Assembly (NCBI RefSeq): GCF_040412425.1
Contig: NC_089741.1
Span: 43,001,038 to 43,065,037, forward strand
Origin: Macrobrachium rosenbergii
Taxonomy: Eukaryota > Arthropoda > Malacostraca > Decapoda > Palaemonidae
Direction: 5' to 3'
DNA: 64,000 bases
A model generated the notes under the pieces. That model made no database searches and was not told where the DNA came from. It saw only the letters and a program-made list of their open reading frames with translations. Positions 51,205 to 62,480 of this stretch are shown piece after piece; the first letter of the stretch is position 1; the number at the start of each line of letters is the position of its first letter. The translations under genes were made by a program, and so were the position numbers.

Positions 51205-54200
51205 TTTCCTGTTAGATAGTTGCTTCCAGTTACATCGCCCGTATTTTTGAATTATTATATTTCACCCCTTCTCACCTCCCATTCCTTTCGGGGCTGAACT
51301 TGAACTAAAAGGGCATTGGGAGTGTCACTATTCATCTCAGCGACCTCAAAAATTATAGACTAGACACTAATATCTGTCATTTTTGACATTTTATTTTTCA
51401 CCCCTTCTCATCCCCCTTCTTGTCGGGGTTGAACTTGGACTTAAATGGCACCATGAGTGTCACTGTTCATTGCAGTGACCTCAAAAACTATGGATTAGAC
51501 ACAATATCTGTCATTTTTGGTTATTTTTACTTGTCACCCCCTTCCCACCCCCACCCTCTATGGTGCCAGTGATTTCTTATCCCCACAGTATTTTTTTCCA
51601 GATAGCAAATCATATGTATCCTGAAATGAGGTATGATAAACCCTTAGGGTTATTTAGTTACTAAGTCTATGGACAGAACCAGCCCCATTACAGGGAAGCC
51701 CATCCCACCTCCACCTCCTTTGGTGCCCTTTGGTGCTAGTGATGTCTTATCCCCACAGTATTCTTTTCTAGATAGTAAGTCATATGTATACCAAGTTTGC
51801 TTAAAATTGCTCATTGCATTCAGTTATGCTGGAACATAAACACACATATTTATATGTACAGATTCAAGTGGCAGAGTCATCCATTGTAAATGCAAAAGTA
51901 TTATTGTCATAAGATTTACTAAAGTTTATTTGCAAATTGTTTTTCCATAGTCCACTGCGGGGATAACATAATTTTTTGTAGTTCTTGCAGTTTTGCAAGA
52001 CAGGTTAAATTGTGCAGGGACTGGTAGTTTAGCAATTTCAAGAGTTATAGTTTTTGTTCTCTTCTTACAGAGTTAAATGATGCCCATGTTTCATCTTATG
52101 AGATCATGCTTATTTAGCATGATCTCATAACAACTTTTGCATATTTATGTTTTTAGGCAATAGTACATGGTATATCAGGTCTTTTTAAAGGTCTTAGAAA
52201 AGAATATGGGAGGAGGAGGTCAAACGATTATTCCTCCACTGTATTACAAATAATGCTGTGAAACAGATGATTACCTGTTATTAATTTTGTTAACTTTTCT
52301 TTGACTTAGCAGTGAATTGCAGTGTGCCTTGGTTGAAAATTGTTAGGCAGTCTAAAGACTGTAGGGGATGTTCTGTTGCTTTGTATGTGAAGAGAGAAGA
52401 AAATGATACTAGGGCCTTCTAGACAGCTGAATCTATAAATATTGGATTATATTTTGCTGTAAATGATTGATGTTTAACAGAATTTTCATAAGTTTCACTT
52501 TATTTTTGGACTGAAAGTCTTGTAATGAATGCACTGTATTGCTTTAATAAGTGTCCCTTTGCCTTCTAGAACTTCCTGACCCTTAGCATCTACAAGCCTC
52601 TTAACTATATTTTATCTAGATGTAGCCCATACTCTAAAAGTTTGTTGAATGTTATTATTTTTTTAGTCTCATGATTCTCTTTTCATTCACAGGAATCTGA
52701 CAGCTGCTTTAGGTAGATGTGGAGAAGTTGTTGAGTTTATGATGCAGAACATCCTCTCTTACAATTGTGATTTGTTGCATTCTGCTTTGCTGCATGATGC
52801 CAGTAGCCATGACTGGACCCATCCCAAACCCTATCATGAAAATGAGAGGCCTTCCCTTGCTATTCAAATGTGGGCCTTTTACATGCAGGGTATGTTTGTT
52901 TTCTAGTTGGTATTACTGTAGCTGTTACTCATACCATATATCAGTATTTGTAATGATTTTATTATAATTATAATAATTATTTTAAATACTTTTGTTATTA
53001 TTATTATTATTATTATTATACAATATTTCACTGTTTGTGATGAAATCTGTAGATAGGAAATGTGAAGGTTGGTGGCAGTTATCTATGAATATTTTTGACA
53101 ACTTAGTTTTTAGGTCAGAAGCCATATTAAAAGGCAGAATTTTAGCATTTCTACTTATTAAGATCTAAGACTCTAATAGTTAAGAGGTCTCTGGCTGTCA
53201 GGTTTTGACACTTATGTTATTCAAGGTCAGCTATGTTATTCAAGGTCTGTTAGAAAGGAAAACAAGAAAAGGTCAAGAATACAGCTATATAGTATTTATG
53301 AAGGTAACTAAATAACTGGCAAGATTTTGGTGTTAATAGCCTCTTAAAAATTTTCAGTGATCCCGACCTTATCCAGCCACAATGGGTGTTGAAGCTTTCA
53401 ACAACAATAAAATAAGTGCAAATAGCAGGATTACAAATATGGGTAAAGTTTATTGTTATATCACCATGCCTGCTTTAATTGCCAAATGGGTACAATATAC
53501 AGTACACAGTGACAGTAGGAATTCAGAAATAACAAATAAACCAATTTATTTTACTCTTATTTAAATGAAACTTTGTAGGAAGTTACTATGGAGGTTGACT
53601 TTTTTGCCAATTATTTTATTATCTGTTTACAAGGCCATATGTCAGTTTACCTTTTTACTGATATTGAGGCAACTTGGTAGGTAGGTACTTCAGGAGGTGG
53701 TGGTTATTTCTCCAATATTTCATCTTGACCTGAGTTTTAAGGTAACGTGTCAAAGTAAAATTTAAAATTTTAGCTTTTCTAGGTACTAGAGTTGCAGGTC
53801 TCTGGATTTCAGAACCTCTCCCAGAGGCGTGATAATTAAGTTCTGAAGGTGAAAGTGCACTGCCTCCAGTTTGCTAAAATGCTTGAGCTCATTAATTACT
53901 ATCCTCTCTGTTACCTTTTGTTATTCTTATAAACAAAATATATTAATTATAATCATCTAAAGTTTTTAATAAGTTTTATGCTGTAAGAGTATATAAGGTG
54001 TAATTGCAAACACAGTAGTAATGTTAGTATTCATTGATAGTATCTGTTTATCAGAACACACGTCTCAAATCTAGTGACACTAGTGATGCTTAACATGTCT
54101 ACGTGAGTGACAAAGAAGTTGGGTCCTCAGCGTTAAACATTGTACTCTATTAAAGTCGAGTATTATCTTCTTATCTTTTTGCTTTGATGGTATGGTCAGT

Positions 54201-57200
54201 GTCACCAAAGAGCAACATGTCACCCATCTTTTTGATTTATCAAAAAAGTCATTGTCACTCTTAGTATTGCTTGAACTGTTTACTTAGGCTACAGTGTGAA
54301 ATTTCTTGGTAATATATTATATTAAATTATATTATATTATATTTTTCAGGTGTCCGTAATGACTTATGGAGATACACATCCCCTCGAATCAGTGAAAGCA
54401 TTCTAGCAAGTATATTTACGGATACTCTGAGTTTGATGGTTACTAGATACGCACAGGTAATGATAAAGTTCGGCAGTTATGTACCATGAAACCAGAACCA
54501 TATGTTGGAGTAGGTTGATTTCTTTGAAACCTGAGTCTTCATGATACTTGAACCTCATAGTCCATCTTATCTTGGAAAGAATTTCTTCTTACCAAATAAT
54601 CTGTCATCTTTGAATTGTGGTTGTATGTCCTTATCGAATCAATTATCAAAGAAAGCAAGTACAATATAATTGCAATACAGAAGAATGTTAATGTGCCTTA
54701 CTTTTTCATTGGTTAATGCTCATGTTAAGTTAGTATGTTTCTGTCCTCTAAAAAGATTTAATTTTGCTGACAGTCAAATTTTCTAGTCATTTGGTGCAGG
54801 GTATATTTTAGTCTGGAAAAAGTTCAGTGAGTGATAGCTTGTTACCCTCTTGATAATTTTACTCCATTTGTAATGTAGGGAAATAAAGTAGCCTTTAATT
54901 TACACCATAGAAATTTGAAGATATATTTCTTTTTCCAGATTGAACACAGTGATGTTCGAATGTCACAGTATTCTGCAGATACTGTTGCTATACTGACCAT
55001 AATTGCTGCCACACTTCCATCTCTCATTGCATCCCCTGCAATGTTTTTCTCAGTTCGAATTCATGAATCAGTAGCTTTGCCCATTCATAGACGGGCAGAA
55101 TTACTCATCAAGATTGCTGCCTTAAAGTGTGCACCTATTGAAACTATAGCACGGGTAAGGTTATAATTTTTGAAGTAGCCTACATTGCCATTGATCATTT
55201 TTGTCCATTTATGTGTATGGTACTGTACAATACCTACTTATCTCTTTTGATGTTTGTTATAAATGTGTTTTGAGTTTTAGTCATAGGCTAAACAGGTTGC
55301 TAAAATATTAAGATGTAATGATTTTTGTACAGACACCACCCTACTTACAGACACTCGATTTACAAACACTGAGAGATACATGCAAATGGGATCACGAATT
55401 GGAATTTTGTTCAGAGTGCTCCCCTTTGCCACCTGTACGTTTACAGTACTCTGTGTACAGTGTATTGTGTTTTATGATGACATCGTATAGTACTGTATTG
55501 ACTTTATGTCATAATGTACTTAAATAGGCATGAAGATTACAGTGACCAACTTACAAACAATTTAACATACAAACAACCGTCAGGAACGTAAATCATTTGT
55601 AAGTAGTGTGGCGTCTGTATACAGTTGTCACCTGGAGGTGGTGGTGTTATAAGATAGCTTAACAAGAATACCAAATTAGATCTGTAGGTTAATTTTTGTA
55701 GTATTCAGAGGATATGGAAAATTATTGTCCAACAAGAGAGTTTACAGTATTGGTGTGCTACATCAGAGTTTTAATGTTGTAAAGTCATTCTTGTTGGTGA
55801 AGACAGAAAAGAACCAACATTTTACTAATCTTGAGTACAGTGAACAGCTTCCATTACCGAATCTTTGATGTGGGAATAAAAAGGAGAGTACATGTACCCA
55901 AAACTTTCTCTAGGAGAACTCATTCGCTGGAACATGGCTGTTCCTGATTTATTAAAGCACTAGCAAATAGACATAGATATATATGTAGTCATGTGTAAAG
56001 TTTTTAGTAACATGGCTATCATTTGAGTTAATATGTTACCCTAATGCAAATGACTGTCTATTAACCATTAAGACATTGTAAACAGCCATGTGATCACTCA
56101 GGAAGAGAAACTGTGGATAGCTGTATGACAGTGGGTAAACCATTATCGATTCAAAATTAGAAGTACCATGAAGTGTTTTGATTGATGTGCACTATTGCAG
56201 CTTCTAGTTAAGGCGTGCATATAACAGTTATTGATAATATAGTGAAACCTTGCTATAGATATTGACTAGACAGTTATGATGTTAAAGGTAATTTTTATGT
56301 AATTTTGTTCTTTGGACTAGAGTTCATTGCATGAAGAAAATTTTATAGATTCTAAACTGAATTCTTTCTGTCCTGGATGGTGGTTTATATAAATCAGTCT
56401 TAATCAGGATATGGGTATAATAGAGTAGTGTACAGTACAGTACAATATAAGGTTTTATAATTTACAGTATTATGGCTTTGTATCAAGTAGGAAGGCAGGG
56501 GTTATAACTAATACAACAGGTTGTAAGATTTTAATGTTGCTCTGTCTTTTTCCTCTAGGTATTCCATAAAGGTTTTGACAATGCATTAAAGCGAACTGGA
56601 TATCCTGAAACCAGAACAAGCATTGAATCGACTCCTAATTGGCTGAATTTTCTCAATCCCGTTCTGTTTCCTAAAGGGAAATCTTCTCTGAGATATGTGG
56701 GGGATAATGCAGCGGTCTATCTTACATTTCTTACAGTAGCAAGTAGACCGCAACCCCAGTTCTCATTGCTTGTCAGGGTAAGTATCGTAAAGATTTTTTT
56801 ATTCAATGTTCATTTGTGTTATTTAGTTAACTGCAGTTTGTGATACAACTGTGATTGGTATTTGATAATTATACCAACGTCATTGTAATTAAGGTTCTTA
56901 GGTACAGTGGAATGAAAGGATTGACCAGTTAGTTATAAGTTATCTTCAATCCATTTATAAGCTGGGAAGTAGAAGAGGAGCTTCTGTGTTATCCAGACTG
57001 GTATTGTTTTAGATACAAATAAATGGTGTCTTTTTACAAAATATGAACTGCTTATGCTATCTAGTGCTCCTTTATTTGAGGAACTGGAATGTATTTGGAC
57101 CGTGGGCAGTTTAATGTGACTTGTGATAGTGCTGCATATAAGAGACAACCTTATACTGTGTATTATTTTTAAGTAGCTTAGGAAGACCACTGAGGTAAAA

Positions 57201-60200
57201 TTTGTTTATGTTGCTGAGAGGGTATATTCTTGAAGACTGTATTAAATCTTATTTGATATATATTGCAGCTCCCTGGAAATTTATTAACTGGATAAAATGA
57301 AGCAAGGAAATTCAAATAGGTACACTGTAATGGAGCACAGTTATGATGTGATGTTGATGTGATCTTGGGAAAAACATTGTAAATTTAATGATGTATTTTA
57401 CAGGAAAAGTTGATGGCTAGTCATATACTGCTATTTAAACATGTAAGGTGTTGTGGTGTTAAGCAAAGTCAGTATAATATGGCACTTCATTCTGCAGTCA
57501 ATAGTTCATTTGTAAAATACTTGTGTGTATTTGTACACAATTGGCCTATGTTTTATGGACTTTATTCTTATCTGACTTGAGTTGATATTCTGTACTCAGA
57601 GTTTTGTACTTTTATATTAAGCCTTATAAAAGCATCAGTTTTCTACAGTTAGTTCACCTTAATTAATGTTATGTATACAGTATAAGGTTTATATACCTGG
57701 GACTTCAAAGTAAATACAAGAATAAGCCTTATAAAAGCACCAGTTGTCTACATTAATTCAAAGTTAATGCCTGCATGTATCCTATATGTTCACTTAATGT
57801 ACTGTATTTTGGGGAAATATTTACTAAAATAATTTTCAGGGTCTGCTAATGCGACGCTATCTAGGAACCAAAGTTCTCTTGTCTGGGTTGCAAGATGAAC
57901 CAGGACAGGTTACGGCAGGGGAACCATGTAAAGGACCTCTGTGCATGCCTCATCTCTGTACACCGCCTCTTCTACCTCATACGGTTTATGCTGCTGTTTG
58001 TCAGGTAAATATATTTGATTCTAGATAAAACAATTCACTATGCCCAGGTGAAAATTGTTTCCCATTGGTTGCCCTTCTATTTCAGACGTTTACATCTTCC
58101 TCTGCAAGACAATCCTGTATGAGGGACTGTATAAAGATTTTTAAAGAGATGTGGAGGAATGGGGTCTCATAAACAGGATCTTTCAAGCCTTAGCCTTCAA
58201 AGAATATAGGGCGAGGCTCTAGGTTGTCATAGAAGTGGCATTGTGTCCATAATTTTAAAACTTTAATTGCTCTGTCAGTAAGGTGGGATTCTGGATACTA
58301 TTATCAGTTAAAATTTTTATTTTTGTAACTGAGCAGCATCTCCATAACACTGACCTGCTGTCATGATATATGTCATTTCTATTTTTTAGACTATATTTTA
58401 GCAGAAGAGCTAGTATGAAACACAGGTAGCAAAAACACTACTGAGCAGGTATTAATGAGCTTCTGCCATCCATGTTGCTTTTTCCAGAGTAAAGGCATTT
58501 GTTAGTACTGTATAAGTGTGTTAAACTTAATAGGAAGGCTTATTATTCCATTTCTGTAGCAAGGGTGCATATACAGGTATGGTTTTTATACACATCTGAG
58601 CACTTGTTCATCATATTTTTCTTTTATTGTCATTTTGTTGCTAGTCATTTAACCTAGCTTGAGTCTGAATTGCAGTAGTATGAAACTATAACGTGTAATA
58701 AAGTATTCAGCATTTATATCCTGTTGAGGTATGAAGTCTTAAAAAATATATATTTCCTTGCAGATTCTTCTTAAATGTACAGACAATGTTATGGTGTTGT
58801 CTAGGATCATAAGCCCAGGTATTAAAGAGTCTGGCTCCTGGGATTCTCTGGATCGTACACAGGTATGCATAAGTTACTGTTTAAGTGCATTTTATGTACA
58901 TGAAAACAATACACTGCAAGCATCAAGGTATATTTGAGTGCTTATGTGTAAGAACATTGTTATAGTGATTTATATTGAAAATAATGGTAGCAATGGTGTA
59001 ACCCTATTCCAAGTAAAGAACATTTGTCTATGCAAAGTAAATCTCAAATGTAGCAAAGATTTGAGACTCCACATTTTATAGAGCCAGTTTTGTCCTTTTC
59101 TGTTTGAAGTAAAGTCAGGTTCAAACCATCTCTCCTTTGGTTAACTAGAATAGTCTTGTGCCTGTTTGGGGATTCCCTTCTCCAAACTTTCCATTGTCTT
59201 CACTAGTGATTGTCAGTCGTCAGAATTTCTACCTAAATTAAAGTACTTTCTTTATATTTATCCATTTTGCATTTAACGTTTTGTTTCTTCACCATGTTGG
59301 TGTTTCTTCACCTTTTGTGTGTTTCACCATCTTTTGGGAGCAAGAAGCAGCACATTACAGAATCTTGGCGACTTTCTGGTGGGAGAAATTAGGTGTTTAT
59401 ATGAGTCTAAACTGCTGGCAGCATGTTATCATTGCCCATACCTATGCTAATTAAAGGAAGATTACCCAGTTTTTTGTGTTTCCACTTCATTTTCTTTAGT
59501 TCTGGCTGCTTGTGATGCCCCCATGACTACAAGAATATTGTCATGGATCTTGTGTGTAATGTATTGGTCAATCAACTTGTGTCATGACCTTGAGTGAAGC
59601 TCATTGTGTATCATTCTCACTGGATTCAGGGAAGATCTGTCATTTTTGCAGTCAACGGCCCTCTAATTTTTTTCTACAGTTACTCCGATGCAAAAGATTT
59701 TGCCTTTGCAGCTTTTGTCGTACTTCTGGTTGAGCATAGCCTTTTAGGTAGCAACTATTCTGATGTCTGGAGAGGCTAAGTCTTATCTTTCTTTTGCTAT
59801 ACTTGAGGGTTTTCTTCCTCTATCCTTATTGGTAACCAGTAAGTTGTTGACCGAAGAATCTTTTCAAAGCTCAATATCTTTTCAGATTAACATTGTATAC
59901 TCTCCAAATTTTTCCACACAAATTGGGTTTAACCTGAATAACACAATGTATACTCTCCAAATTGGCTTACGACGCATGTTTAACCTGAATAATCACGTTT
60001 TTTTTGTATACTCAATAATAATCCAAATTGACCAGAGCATTAAAAGTAAGGTTTTCTCAACAATTAAAGAAATGTAAATATACACTTTCAGTGAATTGCT
60101 GTGCAAGAGCCTTTTTAGTGTAGAAACTGTCAACATGGGATCACATGACAATGAAAAGTCCTGCAAATCAGTATGCAAGTGTCCAATCCTTTTTTCTAAA

Positions 60201-60545
60201 CTTTGAGAGATTAGTGGTTCGTATTTAAATGATAAATAATTTTAGATATAACCGTCCGCTATGAAAATTTTTTCCTTATTCCCTTGCTGTACATTGTGTT
60301 TTTAAAATTTTAAAATGTTACGTATTTAATCTCAAGAGTTTTTTATATTTACAGGTTCACAATGCTTCATATTTACAGATTAACAAGTAAGGCATATATA
60401 AAGAAGAGATTACACTATAAAATTTATTGGGAGATGAACCTGTGTTATTATGTTACTCTTGCAGGTTTGGAATGTGCAGCGTCCTCCTTGGCATCATGCA
60501 TTGGTCCAGCTTGTGACTCCAAGTGTTGTAGGCGTTGTATCGGAG
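50489..60545 (+). CDS. Conserved multi-exon gene, KIAA0825-like (tentative), 3' end not seen
   Basis: Eight coding exons join in one frame with GT/AG borders: 50,489-51,090, 52,693-52,889, 54,350-54,456, 54,939-55,154, 56,559-56,777, 57,840-58,004, 58,764-58,862 and 60,465-60,545. They give 562 codons without a stop. ATG 50,489 (GAAATGG context) is preceded in frame by TAA at 50,450. Sequence is largely helical, with blocks such as HDWTHPKPYHENERPSLAIQ, NDLWRYTSPRISESIL, SLMVTRYAQ, STPNWLNFLNPVLFPKG, RPQPQFSLLVRGLLMRRYLG and RPPWHHALVQLVTP. There is no signal peptide or membrane span, and no enzyme motif. From memory the order RYAQ, W..FL.P.LFP, QPQ..LL...LM resembles vertebrate KIAA0825, a poorly understood protein linked to polydactyly. 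CCDC142-like proteins are an alternative. The gene is real with high likelihood; the name is a guess. Confidence 0.65.
51174..51201. repeat. Short (CT)n in intron 1 of the KIAA0825-like gene
   Basis: About 14 CT units directly after AATAAA at 51,168. Confidence 0.9.
51225..51860 (+). mobile_element. Duplicated 3' UTR pieces of an RTE-like non-LTR element in intron 1
   Basis: TTTCACCCCTTCTCA, CGGGGNTGAACTTG, GAGTGTCACT, GACCTCAAAAA and AATATCTGTCATTTTTG occur twice (about 51,250-51,385 and 51,390-51,520). A second pair, GATTTCTTATCCCCACAGTA / GATGTCTTATCCCCACAGTA with CATATGTAT, occurs at about 51,570 and 51,740. The end AAGTTTGCTTAAAATTGCTC, GTTATGCTGGAACATAAACA and ACACATATTTAT resembles the 3' UTR and tail of RTE-type elements as I remember them. 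Confidence 0.5.
52096..52130. repeat. Perfect 15-bp hairpin in intron 1
   Basis: TTATGAGATCATGCT and AGCATGATCTCATAA are exact complements around the loop TATTT. Confidence 0.9.
55330..55617. mobile_element. 288-bp MITE flanked by TA, in intron 4 of the KIAA0825-like gene
   Basis: The left end CAGACACCACCCTACTTACA and the reverse complement of the right end CAGACGCCACACTACTTACA differ at two positions. TA flanks both sides (55,328 and 55,618). Repeated ACTTACAAAC/TTTACAAACA-type words lie inside. The form is that of a Tc1/mariner- or pogo-type non-autonomous element. Confidence 0.78.
57617..57790. repeat. ~104-bp tandem duplication in an intron
   Basis: AAGCCTTATAAAAGCA followed by CAGTT and TCTAC starts at about 57,620 and 57,724. 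TTAATT, TTAATG and TGTAT blocks follow both. Confidence 0.6.
59880..60065 (+). mobile_element. Scrambled MITE fragment with ~50-bp internal duplication
   Basis: GGCTTACGACGCAT, ACTCAATAATAAT and AGAGCATTAAAAGTAAGGTT match internal blocks of the MITE at 40,477-40,826 in the same order. GTATACTCTCCAAATT and TTTAACCTGAATAA each occur twice, showing a local tandem duplication. Confidence 0.65.
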
Positions 60546-61257
60546 GTAATTTTGCCATCTGGAACAGAGATATATTTTGCATTTACTGTTATAAATTCTG
60601 TTAAACTTTAAAATTCTTTAGCTCAGCTCAAGGGAAAATATGCTGTTTGCAAGTCATTAATAAAATCTTTACTGTTGCTATTCAGTAATGTTTATTTTAA
60701 TCATTTGGTGATCAGGTTTTGTTTTTAGATGCTCTTATTTAGTTTTTTAAAACAACTAATGTAATGTAATCTGATAATGAAGGAAAAATACAGGTGTAGA
60801 ATTATTGACAGGATAATCTGATGATAAGAAAGATGTACAGAATTACTGACAGGATATGAGCAGTGTTATTAGAGTAAAGGTGACAAACCATGGAAATGTT
60901 TCTACGCACTTGCTTTTGGGAAATACTACTTTGTTTGGCAAATTTTCTAGTGAAGTGGAGACCATGTTTACGGTGTTCTTTAACTATTTACCCTTTATAG
61001 TCACCATATTGATACCGTTTGATACTTTTGATGATATTCTGCCCTTTACATTTCTTACATAATTTTTACCATTTTTCAGTGATTTTGGTGAAGTGAGCTT
61101 GTAACTTGAGGGTGAAAAGAAATACCTATCCTGGAACAGCAGGGGAACATTTCTTTCTTCACAACACAAATGTGGTTGGGTTTGTTTTGTGTGCAAATTA
61201 CTTTGTTTATGCACATTACAGTTAAACAAGGAATGATTCTACTCAAAGAATTTACAC
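60546..61257. other. No exon recognised after the last visible exon
   Basis: The frame is closed soon after the GTAATT donor at 60,546. No acceptor followed by a plausible coding exon was found. Confidence 0.45.
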
Positions 61258-62480
61258 TCCAACACTACCACCACTCAGGAGCCTGGATATAGAATGAGGG
61301 CAACAAAGCTGTACATATCGATATAATGGTTGAGTTCGTAGTGCTTTGCTTGAGAGGTATGACAGATTACCTGCACCACACAGTTATCTGCATCATACAG
61401 TCTAAAGTTCAGTACTCCTTTGAGAGCGCAGCATACTACAGCCAAACAGTGGGTGTGCCCAGTGAGTACAGCACTTTGTAACCAGTGTGGACATGCCCCA
61501 GCATGCATTACAGGGTGCTATGCTTGCTGGGGCATGCCCACACACTGGTTATAGGATGCTGTACTCACTGGGCAGGACCACAGTTTGGCTGTAGCATGCT
61601 GTGCTTTCAAAGGAATATTGAACTCACAGCTGTATGGAGGTGGACAAAAAGCTGAAATGCAGCCTGGTGCGGGCATACATCACCAGCACATTATCCTGCA
61701 ACCTGGAACTGAAAGTCCTTCAAGACAGAGCAACCTGCACATTGGACGTGGACTTGCCTCAGAAAGCACAGCTTCCTGCAACCTTAACATAGGTATGCCC
61801 ACCTCAGAAAGCACAGCTTCCTGCAACCTTAACGTAGGTATGCCCCCAAGATCATAGATTTATGCACTTTGGATGCAAGCATCCCAGCAAGCATGACATC
61901 TTGCATCATTTGTGTCCCCCAGCTAGGGCAGCATCACTTAGCCTAGACGTGGGCATGGGCATTGTGAGCTCAACATCCTTCTGTCATGCCGCTGGTATGT
62001 GGTGTGTCACAGCAAATGCAGTATCCTGCCACTAGTGTGCCACTGTGAGCACGTCATCTTCTAGGCAGGACGCTGTGTGTCCCATTGAGCTCAGCATCCT
62101 GCAGCCTGTAACTGGGTATGCACAATAGAGTATTTTGTCTAAGATAAAGTGGTCCCTACAAGCAAAGCAGCATCCTGCTCCAAGGCTGGAGTGTTCCAGT
62201 GAGCACCATGCAGCTAGATGGACATTCTTCAACACTTACAGCATCCTGCGTCTGGAGTAGGGTGTCTCCAATGAGCACAGTATCCTGCATCCTGGATATC
62301 AGCATTCCCTAGCAAGCACAGAATCCAGCAAAAAGGACATGGATGTGTAGTAGCTAAGCACAAAAGATTATTAATCCAACACCTGGGTGTGGAGGTGTAG
62401 TGGGCAAGCACGCTCCCATTAGATGTTCCAGAGAATGAGCACCCTGTGTCTAGTTGGCATCCTCCATTGAGCACTGTTAG
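61258..62480. repeat. Very degenerate minisatellite, ~45-bp units
   Basis: A loose unit around GAGCACAGCATCCTGCAACC and GGGTATGCCC recurs roughly every 45-60 bases with heavy divergence. Two neighbouring units at about 61,756-61,848 are still almost identical (AAAGCACAGCTTCCTGCAAC in both). Open frames on either strand are by-products. Confidence 0.7.
61406..61624. repeat. 103-bp inverted repeat inside the degenerate minisatellite
   Basis: Arms 61,406-61,508 and 61,522-61,624 pair over their length with roughly 15-20 mismatches and small gaps. Exact blocks include CCCAGTGAGTACAGCA, CATGCCCCAGCA and CTACAGCCAAAC. The loop is about 13 bases. Confidence 0.85.

Noticed and set aside
60362..60604. 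80-codon frame overlapping the last visible exon
   Set aside because: It is in a different phase from the spliced gene. The frame that continues from exon 7 is supported by the acceptor at 60,464 and the donor at 60,546.
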